Assembly: GCA_003563465.1 (NCBI GenBank) | Contig: PWVH01000128.1 | Span: 1-64,000, forward strand | Direction: 5' to 3' | Length of the DNA: 64,000 bases | Origin: Coriobacteriaceae bacterium | GTDB lineage: Bacteria; Actinomycetota; Coriobacteriia; Anaerosomatales; SLCP01 | Part shown: positions 16,802 through 25,011 of the stretch, in pieces | Layout: every line of letters begins with the position of its first letter | Position numbering within the stretch: position 1 is the stretch's first letter | The notes under the pieces: generated by a model | Database searches by the model: none | Told to the model about the DNA's origin: nothing | Seen by the model: the letters and a program-made list of their open reading frames with translations, nothing else | Position numbers and translations under genes: made by a program

Positions 16802-17605
16802 CTATTTTTCCTCAGGGTTGTCGGACAAGTCGCTGATCTCGGGTTGCGTCTCGGTCTGCGTGGCGTCTTCTGCCACTTTGGGCGTCGTCGCGGGAGCGGT
16901 CTCAGCTACCTTAGGACCCTCGAGAGCGGCTCGACCTTCCAGAACGGCGTCCGCGATGATTCGGCACATCAGGCTGACCGAGCGTATGGCGTCATCGTTG
17001 GCTGGAATGACGTAGTCGACCTCGTCAGGATCTGCGTTCGTGTCAACGAGTCCTATGATTGGAATCTTCAGGCGACGCGCTTCAGCCACAGCGATGCTCT
17101 CGCGCTTCGTGTCGACCACGAACACGGCACCCGGCAGGCCCTTCATCTCTCGTATACCGGAGAGGTTGCGCTCCAGTTTCTCCCTCTCCTTGGCGAGGAT
17201 TAGCTGCTCCTTCTTGGGAAGAGCGGCCATCGTGCCATCCTCTTCCATCGTCTCGAGTTCGACGAGCCGGTCGACTCGCGTACGCATGGTGACGAAGTTG
17301 GTGAGCATGCCTCCGAGCCAGCGCTGGTTGACGTAGGGACCTCCGGAGCGCTCGGCCTCGGTCTTGATAGACTCCTGAGCCTGCTTCTTGGTGCCTACCA
17401 TCAGTACTTGCTGACCACGAGAAGCCAAGTCCCGCACGAAGCTGTAGGTGGTCTCGAGTTCGCGCAGAGTGCGCTGGAGATCCAGGATGTATATCCCGTT
17501 GCGTTCGGTGAAGATATATGGCTCCATCTTCGGGTTCCAGCGACGGGTCTGGTGTCCGAAATGGACACCGGCCTCGAGAAGGTTCTTCATCGAGACGACG
17601 GACAT
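16802..17605 (-). CDS. rpsB: 30S ribosomal protein S2
   Basis: The 267-residue product has the S2 signatures LLEAGVHFGHQTRRWNPKM (residues 9-27), QRWLGGMLTN and PGAVFVVDTKRE. A typical bacterial length is extended by a Thr/Ala/Glu-rich tail of about 35 residues. AAGGAGGT lies eight bases before the ATG. The structured leader and the extended -10 promoter upstream are annotated separately. It is the first gene of the rpsB-tsf pair. Confidence 0.97.
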   Translation of the reverse strand: MSVVSMKNLLEAGVHFGHQTRRWNPKMEPYIFTERNGIYILDLQRTLRELETTYSFVRDLASRGQQVLMVGTKKQAQESIKTEAERSGGPYVNQRWLGGMLTNFVTMRTRVDRLVELETMEEDGTMAALPKKEQLILAKEREKLERNLSGIREMKGLPGAVFVVDTKRESIAVAEARRLKIPIIGLVDTNADPDEVDYVIPANDDAIRSVSLMCRIIADAVLEGRAALEGPKVAETAPATTPKVAEDATQTETQPEISDLSDNPEEK

Positions 17606-17635
17606 ATCACTACCTCCTTAACCGGTTATGCCTCC

Positions 17636-17720
17636 GCTCGCTTTCATCCCCGTATCGAATCTCCGCGTCGTCCTAACGCGGACACCTATCGAAAGGGTCG
17701 GCGAGCGTGTGTGATGAAAG
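17636..17720 (-). promoter_or_regulatory. Structured 5' leader of rpsB, possible S2-responsive pseudoknot
   Basis: In the transcript, CUUUCAUC (17720-17713) is perfectly complementary to GAUGAAAG (17648-17641). GCUCGC (17706-17701) is complementary to the adjacent GCGAGC (17641-17636). The order 1-2-1'-2' gives an H-type pseudoknot or two exclusive helices. A CCGCGU/ACGCGG hairpin (17663-17681) sits between them. The structure begins at the predicted 5' end and ends shortly before the ribosome-binding site. Autoregulation by S2 is inference. Confidence 0.55.
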
Positions 17721-17727
17721 CCCGCGT

Positions 17728-17733
17728 ATCATA
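17728..17733 (-). promoter_or_regulatory. Extended -10 promoter for rpsB-tsf
   Basis: The minus strand reads TGATATGAT, an extended -10 box (TG, one base, TATGAT). The -35 region is poor. Transcription would start about seven bases downstream, at the first helix of the rpsB leader. Confidence 0.6.
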
Positions 17734-17774
17734 TCACAGGCTCTGGCGGGCAAGAACGTCAGTTCCAGGCAAGG

Positions 17775-18554
17775 CTAAGCCAAAGTCTGAGTGGAGTGAA
17801 GACGAGCTCGCAGACGCAGGACCGCCTTGGTATGCAACTGGCTTACGCGAGATTCCGTGACGCCCAGCACTTTGCCGATCTCTTTCAGCGTCAGGCCTTC
17901 GTAGTAGTAGAGACCGATCACGATGCGTTCGCGCTCGGGAAGACGTTCGATCGCCTGCGCGAGGATGCCCTTTATCTCCTGCGTCTCGAAGAGAGCCACG
18001 GGGTCTTCGGAGGTGTGGTCTTGGATTGAAGCAACAGCATCGGTGCGCTCGTCACGGTCGCCTCCGATCCAAAGCTCCTCGAAAGAAACCACAGAAGTAT
18101 AGGAGAGCTTGGAGAGAGTGTCGTGGAATTCGTCGATGGAAATGCCCATCTCCTCGGCCACTTCTTCATCGGTCGGCATGCGCCGCAGGCGATTCTCGAG
18201 GACTACGTATGCGTTCTCGAGTTTACGTGCCCGCGCACGCACCGAGCGGGGCACCCAATCCATAGCCCGGAGTTCATCGATGATGGCACCCTTGATGCGG
18301 GCAATAGCGTACGTTTCGAACTTGATGCCGCGTTCGGGATCGAACTTCTTCACTGCATCGATGAGACCGAAGAGGCCATAGCTGATGAGGTCTGCGGTCT
18401 CCACGGTCTGCGGCAGGCTGGAAGAAAGACGTCCGGCGACGTATTTCACCAGTGAGGAATAGTGAAGGATCAGGTGTTCGCGGGCGTCATCGTCACCCGT
18501 TTCCTTGTACTTTGCCCAAAGAGCGGACACATCGGTCCGCGGGTCGTTCCTCAT
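17775..18554 (-). CDS. whiG: RNA polymerase sigma factor of the WhiG/FliA family
   Basis: Sigma-28-class factor. The 259-residue protein has region 2 (LILHYSSLVKYVAGRL and DLISYGLFGLIDAVKKFDPERG). Region 3 includes RSVRARARKLENAY, and region 4 includes ERERIVIGLYYYEGLTLKEIG plus the recognition helix VTESRVSQLHTKAV. The ATG at 18554 has GAGGGGTG upstream. An ATG at 18599 that overlaps the xer stop by four bases is the alternative. No flagellar or sporulation genes are nearby, so whether it directs motility, sporulation or another regulon cannot be told from here. Confidence 0.9.
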   Translation of the reverse strand: MRNDPRTDVSALWAKYKETGDDDAREHLILHYSSLVKYVAGRLSSSLPQTVETADLISYGLFGLIDAVKKFDPERGIKFETYAIARIKGAIIDELRAMDWVPRSVRARARKLENAYVVLENRLRRMPTDEEVAEEMGISIDEFHDTLSKLSYTSVVSFEELWIGGDRDERTDAVASIQDHTSEDPVALFETQEIKGILAQAIERLPERERIVIGLYYYEGLTLKEIGKVLGVTESRVSQLHTKAVLRLRARLHSTQTLA

Positions 18555-18595
18555 GAAGTCGCACCCCTCGTTCGCGGCCGTTGTCCTGGGGCGCG

Positions 18596-19486
18596 TCATG
18601 CTCTAGGGTGCGCCCTGCGATGTATCTCTCTAAGCCGCCTCGTGCTCACGTGAGTATAGAACTGGGTGGTGGACAGCGCAACGTGGCCAAGAAGCTCCTG
18701 GACGGTACGGAGGTCGGCGCCTTGCTCGAGGAGATGGGTGGCAAAGGTGTGGCGGAGAGTATGGGGTGTGATGTGGGACGTCTCGCCAACCGCAGCCAGA
18801 TGTGTCTTGATGATTCGCCGGACGGCATCGGTACCGATAGGGTTTCCACGCGTGGACAAGAAGACTGCATCACTCGCGGATTTCGCTAGTGTGGGTCGGC
18901 CCCGATCGAGATACTCACGCAGTCTGCGGACGGCGAACTGATGTAGCGGAAGCCGGCGCTCGCGGGAACCCTTTCCCATCACGGTTATAACTCCCTGGTC
19001 GAGATCGAGCTGCCCCAGCCTCATACCGGTGAGTTCGGAGACTCGCATCCCCGTCGCATAGAGCGTCTCGAGGATGGCGCGGTCACGCAGTCCGGTCGCT
19101 CTGGAAGGATCGGGGGCGTCCAAGAGCATGCGGAGCACGGCTTCGGGCATGATGTTCGGCAAGCGTCGGGGAACCCGAGGCGCCGAGACCACGAGCGAGG
19201 CGTCGGAGTCGACGATACCGGCCTCGGTGAGAAAAGCCATGAATGCCCTGACCGCAGAGAGGCGCCGGGAGATGGTGCGGCGTGCGTAGCCTAGCCGATC
19301 GAGCTCGGCAAGGTATCGGCGCATGTCGCGGTGGCCTGGATGTGCCGGATCGACTTCGGCACGATCGGCCCAGTCGAGATAGTGAGCCAGGTCGGCATCG
19401 TAAGCCTTTACTGTGTGAGGGGACAGTCGACGTTCAACAGAGATGTGTTCGAGAAATCGATCGACGTGAGTCTGCGCGTCAGGCAC
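18596..19486 (-). CDS. xerD: Tyrosine recombinase XerC/XerD
   Basis: Resolves chromosome dimers at dif. The 296-residue protein has the SAM-like N-terminal domain and the full catalytic set: Arg148 (ATGMRVSEL), Lys172, His242 and Arg245 (HTLRH), His268 (LGH) and Tyr277. The GTG start is preceded by AAGGAG. It overlaps the trmFO end by eight bases. The trmFO-xer pairing is also seen in Bacillus (trmFO-codV). XerC and XerD cannot be told apart by eye, so the letter is provisional. Catalytic residues are intact and no mobile-element context is seen. Confidence 0.9.
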   Translation of the reverse strand: MPDAQTHVDRFLEHISVERRLSPHTVKAYDADLAHYLDWADRAEVDPAHPGHRDMRRYLAELDRLGYARRTISRRLSAVRAFMAFLTEAGIVDSDASLVVSAPRVPRRLPNIMPEAVLRMLLDAPDPSRATGLRDRAILETLYATGMRVSELTGMRLGQLDLDQGVITVMGKGSRERRLPLHQFAVRRLREYLDRGRPTLAKSASDAVFLSTRGNPIGTDAVRRIIKTHLAAVGETSHITPHTLRHTFATHLLEQGADLRTVQELLGHVALSTTQFYTHVSTRRLREIHRRAHPRA

Positions 19487-20831
19487 TGGAGACTCCTTTG
19501 TCTATCTCGGAGAACAAAGGATGTGCGTCGGTCCACTTTCTCAGGTCGTCGCTCGCTCGCTGTGCGTAGGCTATGTATCTGGCGCGCCTGCCGCCGGTCT
19601 TCCGCTCCAAAGGGGGCACCAATCCCCAGTTCACGTGCATGGGCTGATAGGAATCGGTGACCGGATTCGTCGCATATGCGATTAATGAGCCTATCGCAGT
19701 AGTGTGCGGAAGAACCACCGGTTCCAAGCCAAGGCAGAGGGCTACCGTGTTAAGTGCAGCGAGCAGTCCGGTGGCGGCGGCCTCGAGGTATCCCTCGGTT
19801 CCGGTGATTTGACCGGCTAGGCGGACTCGAGGGTGACTCCTGATGGCCAGGGTTGAGTCTAGGATGCGAGGTGCGTCGATGAAGGTGTTGCGATGCATTA
19901 CTCCGTAGCGCAAGAACTGCGCGTTTCGCAGTCCGGGAATGGTCCTGAAGACACGTCTTTGCTCCGCGAAACGCAGATTCGTTTGGAAGCCGACAAGGCT
20001 CCAGGCAGTTCTTGAGGCGTTCTCCGATCGCAGCTGCACAACGGCCCACGGTTGCTGTCCAGTCTTCGGATCGGTGATGCCGACAGGCTTGAGGGCACCG
20101 AAACGAAGCGCATCAGGACTCGAACGCGCAACTTCCTCGATCGGCTGGCATGCCTGAAAGAGGTCGTACCGCTCGAAAGCGTGGAGCACGACACGCTCGG
20201 CAGAAAACAAAGCGTCGCAGAAATGCTCATATTGCTGCCGGTTCATGGGGCAGTTGAGATAATCCGCACTACCGCCCTTGTTGTAGCGCGATGCCGAGAA
20301 GGTCGAGGAGTGATCGATGCTCTCAGCATCAAGAATGGGCGAGGCGGCATCATAGAAGTGGAGCCGGTCGTCACCGACAAGCTCTGAGAGTGCTGCTTCC
20401 ATGCCTCTACTAGTGAGCGGACCTGTCGCGACTATCGTTGTCCCAGCAGGCATCTGGGTGACTTCCTCGCGGACGAGCCTTATCAAGGGGTGTCGGGTGA
20501 CTTTCTTGGTGATAGCGTACGAGAAGGCGGAGCGGTCGACAGCCAGAGCTGCTCCTGCAGGCAAGGCCTTCACTCTTGCCGTCCGAAGTACGAGCGATTC
20601 CAGCATTTCGAGTTCGTGCTTGAGAGATCCCGTAGCGGAAGCCGGGTCGGTGCTCTTGAAGGAATTGGAGCACACCAGTTCGGCAAGTGAAGCTGTGGTG
20701 TGCGCCGGTGGCATACGCAGCGGCCGCATCTCGTACAAGAAGACCGGCACACCGAAACGGGCGAGCTGCCAAGCCGCTTCGCTGCCGGCAAGACCTGCAC
20801 CTACGACCGATATGGGATCCCGTGTCTTCAA
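19479..20831 (-). CDS. trmFO: tRNA (uracil-5-)-methyltransferase TrmFO (folate/FAD-dependent)
   Basis: Makes ribothymidine at position 54 of tRNA using methylenetetrahydrofolate and FADH2. The 450-residue protein begins with the FAD-binding VVGAGLAGSEAAWQLA (residues 9-24). It has the family stretch LAELVCSNSFKS and the substrate-site segment CPMNRQQYEHF. A late GQITGTEGYLEAAATGLLA is diagnostic. Placement beside dprA and xer matches the Bacillus arrangement except that topA is absent. Confidence 0.95.
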   Translation of the reverse strand: MKTRDPISVVGAGLAGSEAAWQLARFGVPVFLYEMRPLRMPPAHTTASLAELVCSNSFKSTDPASATGSLKHELEMLESLVLRTARVKALPAGAALAVDRSAFSYAITKKVTRHPLIRLVREEVTQMPAGTTIVATGPLTSRGMEAALSELVGDDRLHFYDAASPILDAESIDHSSTFSASRYNKGGSADYLNCPMNRQQYEHFCDALFSAERVVLHAFERYDLFQACQPIEEVARSSPDALRFGALKPVGITDPKTGQQPWAVVQLRSENASRTAWSLVGFQTNLRFAEQRRVFRTIPGLRNAQFLRYGVMHRNTFIDAPRILDSTLAIRSHPRVRLAGQITGTEGYLEAAATGLLAALNTVALCLGLEPVVLPHTTAIGSLIAYATNPVTDSYQPMHVNWGLVPPLERKTGGRRARYIAYAQRASDDLRKWTDAHPLFSEIDKGVSSA

Positions 20832-20879
20832 GAGACTCCTTGGCGACGGGCCAGGGATGACTCGTAGATTGTACCGCTC

Positions 20880-21737
20880 TCAGGTTTGTATCACGCCGTA
20901 TCTGCCATCCGGGTAACGGACGATCTTGCCGGCGGCTTCGAGTGCCCCGAGAACACGCATGGTTGAAACTATGTCCATAGACATCTCGCGTGCGAGATCG
21001 TCAGGCCGCATGGGTGAGGTATTCAGAGCCGCAAGCACCGGAGTCGGAGAGTGCACGGTGAGATCTGCTTCGAAGGGGTCGAAGCCGAGCGCCTCGGCCA
21101 ACTCGGAGATATCGGTGATAGGAGTCGCCCCCTGACGTATGAGACGGTTCGATCCTCGACATTCCGGTGCGAAGATAGATCCTGGTACGGCGTAGACCTC
21201 CCGCCCGATATCCAGTGCGTGGTCGGCGGTCGAAAAGGTGCCGCTCGGCAGCGAAGCCTCGACGACGAGCAAGGCGACCGAGAGCGCTGCGATGAGACGG
21301 TTGCGACGCGGGAAAGACCATCTCTGAGGGAGTGAGCCCCACGGCGCCTCGGAGATGACAGCTCCATGAATGCGTACCTGAGAGAGGACATCGGATGCGC
21401 GTTTCGGGTAGTCGATGTCGGGTCCGCCGGGCAGGACCGCGACAGTAGGACCGCCTACAGAGAGAGCTGCACGATGGGACTCGAGATCACATCCCATCGC
21501 AGCACCTGAAACGACGGGGATACCTTGTCCCGCCGTCCAAACCGAGAAGCGCCTTGCGCAGGCAAGACCGTAAGGGGTAGCCTTTCTCGCCCCCACGATA
21601 GCCAGACCTCCCCCAAGGATGCTCGGGTTCCCGTAGCCGAACAGTTGCTTGGGAGGATCGGAGAGGTCCTCGAACTCGAGTGGGTATTCCGGGTCCCCTC
21701 TCTGGAGGACCCAGGATTCGGTTTCCAGGGACTTCAT
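20880..21737 (-). CDS. dprA: DNA-processing protein DprA
   Basis: Loads RecA on incoming single-stranded DNA in natural transformation. The 285-residue protein has the Rossmann-like core: LAIVGARKATPYG (near 45-57), VSGAAMGCDLESHRAAL, VAVLPGGPDIDYP, RNRLIAALSVALLVVEA and VPGSIFAPECRGSNRLIRQGA. A C-terminal winged-helix domain follows. The N-terminal SAM-like domain of longer DprA proteins is missing. The ATG overlaps the comM stop by four bases, pairing two competence-associated genes. Whether the organism is transformable is not shown. Confidence 0.93.
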   Translation of the reverse strand: MKSLETESWVLQRGDPEYPLEFEDLSDPPKQLFGYGNPSILGGGLAIVGARKATPYGLACARRFSVWTAGQGIPVVSGAAMGCDLESHRAALSVGGPTVAVLPGGPDIDYPKRASDVLSQVRIHGAVISEAPWGSLPQRWSFPRRNRLIAALSVALLVVEASLPSGTFSTADHALDIGREVYAVPGSIFAPECRGSNRLIRQGATPITDISELAEALGFDPFEADLTVHSPTPVLAALNTSPMRPDDLAREMSMDIVSTMRVLGALEAAGKIVRYPDGRYGVIQT

Positions 21738-23221
21738 GAGAGATCTTGCTTGCGGAAGGCGATGGCTTCCAGTAGATGGGGCGAGGCAACCCGATCGGCT
21801 TCTTCGATGTCGGCGATGGTTCGGGCCACGCGCATCAGTCTTGTCATGGCCCGGCCTGAGAGGTGGTGCTCCCTACCGAGCATCGTGAGCAGCTGTCTGC
21901 TGCGCGCGTCCAGACGGCATGCATTGAGAAGTGCCGATCCACTCAAGGCGGAGGTGAGGGGTCGGCCTGCGGCCCGAGAACGCTCACGCGCGCCGGCGAC
22001 ACGATTCCTTACCGGCTCGGATGGTTCTCCGTCGGGCATTCTCACCATGAGTGAAGGATCGATTCGCTCGACGGTGACCGCCATGTCCACTCTATCCATG
22101 AGAGGTCCTCCGATTCGGTTCTGATAGCGCTTGATCGAAACGTCGGGACACTTGCACGTCCTCACCGGGTCTCCCAAATAGCCGCACGGGCAGGGATTCG
22201 CTGCAGCCACCAGGGTGAACAACGAAGGAAAGCGAACTCTGCCCTCTGCGCGGACGAGAACCACCCATCCGTCTTCCATGGGCTGTCTGAGGGTTTGAAG
22301 TGTGGCCGGCCCGAACTCCGGCAGTTCGTCGAGGAACAGAACGCCGTTATGGGCGAGGCTTATCTCGCCTGGCCGTGGCGGCGACCCTCCTCCGACCAAA
22401 CCGACTACGGATGCACTGTGATGCGGGGCGCGGAAGGGTCGCTGACCCGCTAGAGGCGGACGTTCGTCAAGGCCGGCGACGGAGTGCACGATTGCGGCGT
22501 CGATCCGCTCCTCATCCTGCAGGGGTGGCAGCAGGGGCGCAAGGCGACGCGCAAGCATCGTCTTCCCTGAGCCGGGCGGTCCGATCAGCAGTAGGTGATG
22601 GCCCCCTGCGGCCGCGATCTCGAGAGCGCGCTTAGCAGTGTCGTGTCCTACGACCTCAGCGAGATCAGGTTGCGATATCGCAGTCAGACAGGAGAGCTTA
22701 GAGTTCGAAGAACGCCCAGGGCTCGTCAACGTCTGAAGGGAATCGACACCGAGGTACTTGAGTTCCGGAACTCCGTTAACCACATCTACCGAACTGGCAG
22801 GGCCGATTAGCGGTACGTCATCACGCCTTGCACCGAGCGCATGGGCCAACATGCCCGGTATAGCGCGGACTCCTCCATCGAGAGCAAGCTCGCCGACCGC
22901 GCGATGCCCAGCATATCTGTCCCTGGAGATTTGTCCGGTGGCCGCGAGGACACCGGCTGCTATCGGCAGGTCGAACCCGGTGCCGTGCTTACGGAGAGGT
23001 CCGGGTGCCAGATTCACGACAACACGGGAGTTGGGAAACCTGTAGCCAGCCGAGCGAATCGCAGTCCGGACTCGCTCGCGGGCTTCGAGCACAGCTGCGT
23101 CTCCCAGTCCGACGATCGCGAAAGCTGGAAGGCCACCAGCTACGTCGACCTGAACCTCCACAGGTACCGCTTCGGTGCCGACGAGAGTCGTCGTACCGAC
23201 AACAGCCTGTCCACGAGTCAT
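21734..23221 (-). CDS. comM: YifB/ComM family AAA+ ATPase
   Basis: Mg-chelatase-like AAA+ protein; ComM homologues act as helicases that drive branch migration during transformation. The 495-residue protein has the N-terminal ChlI-like domain (VEVQVDVAGGLPAFAIVGL and VVVNLAPGPLRKHG). Walker A is LIGPPGSGKTML, Walker B is GVLFLDELPEF. A zinc-like Cys cluster follows (CPCGYLGDPVRTCKC) before the C-terminal lid domain. It starts four bases after the yraN stop and is coupled to dprA. Confidence 0.93.
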   Translation of the reverse strand: MTRGQAVVGTTTLVGTEAVPVEVQVDVAGGLPAFAIVGLGDAAVLEARERVRTAIRSAGYRFPNSRVVVNLAPGPLRKHGTGFDLPIAAGVLAATGQISRDRYAGHRAVGELALDGGVRAIPGMLAHALGARRDDVPLIGPASSVDVVNGVPELKYLGVDSLQTLTSPGRSSNSKLSCLTAISQPDLAEVVGHDTAKRALEIAAAGGHHLLLIGPPGSGKTMLARRLAPLLPPLQDEERIDAAIVHSVAGLDERPPLAGQRPFRAPHHSASVVGLVGGGSPPRPGEISLAHNGVLFLDELPEFGPATLQTLRQPMEDGWVVLVRAEGRVRFPSLFTLVAAANPCPCGYLGDPVRTCKCPDVSIKRYQNRIGGPLMDRVDMAVTVERIDPSLMVRMPDGEPSEPVRNRVAGARERSRAAGRPLTSALSGSALLNACRLDARSRQLLTMLGREHHLSGRAMTRLMRVARTIADIEEADRVASPHLLEAIAFRKQDLS

Positions 23222-23225
23222 CGCT

Positions 23226-23585
23226 CTACGCGGTGAAAGCTGATCGGTGGTGTCTGAGGATAGCTCGGTCCTCGCTGATCGGCCTGATCGCTATGACGTC
23301 GAAGCGAACGTCACACTCATCCAGCCCTGATCGGGAGACGTATTGTCGTGCGATGCGAACGAGTCGACGCTGTTTCGTTGGAGAAACAGCCTCTTCCGGT
23401 GAACCTGCCGTGGTGGTCCTGCGTGTCTTGACCTCTACTATCACAAGAGTCGAACCGTGGATTGCGACGATATCGACCTCGCCGGAGGAACACCTCCAGT
23501 TGCGGTCTGCGATAGTGAAGCCGATGCGCTCCAGGTACGCGGCTGCGGCATCCTCACCACGACGGGCGATGCTGTTCTGTGCCAT
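23226..23585 (-). CDS. yraN: UPF0102 (YraN) family putative endonuclease
   Basis: The 119-residue protein carries the restriction-endonuclease-like core of the family: ARRGEDAAAAYLERIG at 7-22, then GEVDIVA and VEVKTRR, the Asp and Glu-x-Lys probable metal ligands. The biochemical role of the family is poorly known; proximity to comM and dprA is common and suggests a link to DNA uptake or recombination. The ATG has AGGGGGGAGAGGGC upstream. Confidence 0.9.
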   Translation of the reverse strand: MAQNSIARRGEDAAAAYLERIGFTIADRNWRCSSGEVDIVAIHGSTLVIVEVKTRRTTTAGSPEEAVSPTKQRRLVRIARQYVSRSGLDECDVRFDVIAIRPISEDRAILRHHRSAFTA

Positions 23586-23658
23586 GCCCTCTCCCCCCTT
23601 CGGAGGGAGTGTTGCATACGTGTGCGAACGGTCTCTTACCCGCTTCTATCCCATCACG

Positions 23659-24438
23659 TCAGAAGAGCGTAGGCATGTCGGCACAGGGCGCATAGGATTT
23701 TCGATGGATAGGACAGATACCGTTGCGAGTTATGCACTCCAGATGCTGCGGAGTTCCGTAGCCCTTGTTGGTTTCGAGCATCCAATCAGGAAAGCGTTGT
23801 GCAAACCGCCGCATCAAGTCATCACGGGCCACTTTGGCAAGAACCGACGCAGCTGCTACCGAGGCTACGGTTGCATCTCCTCCGACGACAGCTGTCTCTG
23901 GAATGGAGAGACCTACTGGGAGTCCGTCGGTTATGGCATGATCCGGTGAGGGATTCAGCCTGGAGATGGCGATCTCGATGGCGATACGTACCGCTGGTAC
24001 AACTCCGATAGCATCGATGACATGGGCGGGAACGTGCGAGACAGCTGAGGTGACGGCTACCCTGGAAACCTCATCCGCGACCAGTTCGCGCATCTTCGGC
24101 GATAGACGCTTCGAGTCGTCAAGGCCGGCGATGTAAGTAGATCTCGGGAGTACGACGGCGGCTGCCGTGATGGGACCCGCTAGCGCCCCCCGTCCAACCT
24201 CATCGACCCCAGCTATCGCTAAGAAACCCTGCGTTCGCAGCCGAGTTTCCATCGCGGACAAAGCCTCTAGGCGCTCTCTCTCCTTAGCTTGTCGTCGAAC
24301 CCTTCGTCGTGCTGCAGCGACAGCTTCGCGCACGCCAGCACGCTGATCGGCCTCCAAATCTCGCATCAGGTGAACCAGATCCGTTCCAGAGGCGCTTCTC
24401 AATAGCTCACGACAGTCGGACACGGTTCTGCGACGCAA
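23659..24438 (-). CDS. rnhB: Ribonuclease HII
   Basis: Removes ribonucleotides and RNA from RNA-DNA hybrids. The catalytic core shows the metal-binding GVDEVGRGALAGP near residues 77-89, AGLDDSKRLSPK and the late ASVLAKVARDDLM segment. The 259-residue length includes an N-terminal extension of about 65 helical, Arg-rich residues, as in some Firmicute RnhB proteins. The start appears to be TTG at 24438, with GAAAGGA just upstream. It follows rplS across a terminator. Confidence 0.93.
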   Translation of the reverse strand: MRRRTVSDCRELLRSASGTDLVHLMRDLEADQRAGVREAVAAARRRVRRQAKERERLEALSAMETRLRTQGFLAIAGVDEVGRGALAGPITAAAVVLPRSTYIAGLDDSKRLSPKMRELVADEVSRVAVTSAVSHVPAHVIDAIGVVPAVRIAIEIAISRLNPSPDHAITDGLPVGLSIPETAVVGGDATVASVAAASVLAKVARDDLMRRFAQRFPDWMLETNKGYGTPQHLECITRNGICPIHRKSYAPCADMPTLF

Positions 24439-24484
24439 GACGGTCCTTTCGATGGGGTTGACGCAGAGTATACCTGTTGCACGA

Positions 24485-24510
24485 GAAAGGCCCCGGGGGT
24501 GGGGCCTTCA
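24485..24510 (-). terminator. Intrinsic terminator after rplS
   Basis: On the minus strand AAGGCCCC pairs with GGGGCCTT around a six-base loop, followed by TCTC. It lies 22 bases after the rplS stop and before rnhB. The stem is strong, but the U-tract is weak, so termination may be partial. Confidence 0.65.
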
Positions 24511-24532
24511 GGCAGTGCGACAACAATCCGGG

Positions 24533-24877
24533 TCAGAAGGATCTCTCTCTCAAGCGCGCAGCCTTGCCGACCTTGTCGCGCAGGTAGTAGAGCTTAGAGC
24601 GCCGCACTTTGCCACGGCCGATGGTCTCGATCTTGACGATTTTCGGGGAATGAACGGGAAAGGTACGCTCAACACCGACGCCGAAAGAGATCTTGCGTAC
24701 AGTGAAGGTCTCACGGTTACTTGAGCCGTGACGGCGGATCACCACGCCCTGGAAGACCTGAATCCGCTCGCGGTTCCCCTCGACGACACGGTAGTGAACC
24801 TTGACGTTGTCGCCGACGTTCAGTACCGGAAGGTCGTCACGAATCTGCTGTTGTTCGATGGCGCGGATGGTCTTCAT
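24533..24877 (-). CDS. rplS: 50S ribosomal protein L19
   Basis: The 114-residue protein (ATG at 24877) has the L19 pattern DNVKVHYRVVEGNRERIQVF, GVVIRRHGSSNRETFTVRK and the late KIVKIETIGRGKVRRSKLYY. Length is standard. The open frame extends upstream to 24976, but the extra part covers the leader and lacks L19 similarity. It has its own promoter and a structured leader and is followed by a terminator, so it may be transcribed separately from trmD-lepB. Confidence 0.97.
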   Translation of the reverse strand: MKTIRAIEQQQIRDDLPVLNVGDNVKVHYRVVEGNRERIQVFQGVVIRRHGSSNRETFTVRKISFGVGVERTFPVHSPKIVKIETIGRGKVRRSKLYYLRDKVGKAARLRERSF

Positions 24878-24891
24878 CGGATGTCCTCGGT

Positions 24892-24928
24892 CTTGCGCGG
24901 ACGTACAGGCGCCCCTTCGAGGCGCAAG
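24892..24928 (-). promoter_or_regulatory. Structured rplS leader with two exclusive hairpins
   Basis: In the transcript, CUUGCGC (24928-24922) is perfectly complementary to GCGCAAG (24898-24892). Within the loop, the same GCGCC can instead pair with GGGGCGC. The two helices share bases and exclude each other, just upstream of the rplS start. An L19-type autoregulatory leader is a possible reading; the regulator is not shown by the sequence. Confidence 0.4.
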
Positions 24929-24933
24929 CCGGT

Positions 24934-24962
24934 AGTATAGACGAGCAGCCAGAGGGCGTAAA
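24934..24962 (-). promoter_or_regulatory. Sigma-70-type promoter for rplS
   Basis: TTTACG (24962-24957) and TATACT (24939-24934) are separated by 17 bases on the minus strand. The -35 box lies in the loop of a small AGAGGG/CCCTCT hairpin that follows lepB and may end the upstream transcript. Confidence 0.7.
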
Positions 24963-25011
24963 CCCCTCTTCGCCACCTTGGATCGAGGAATCGCTGGGAG
25001 CAGCGGATAGC

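Noticed and set aside
18596..19486. Tyrosine recombinase as evidence for an integrated mobile element
   Set aside because: Its length, intact Xer motifs and conserved trmFO neighbourhood fit a chromosomal XerC/XerD; no attachment repeats or cargo genes are seen.
23005..23949. A 314-codon plus-strand open frame across comM, yraN and rnhB
   Set aside because: It spans three well-supported minus-strand genes and shows no family features.
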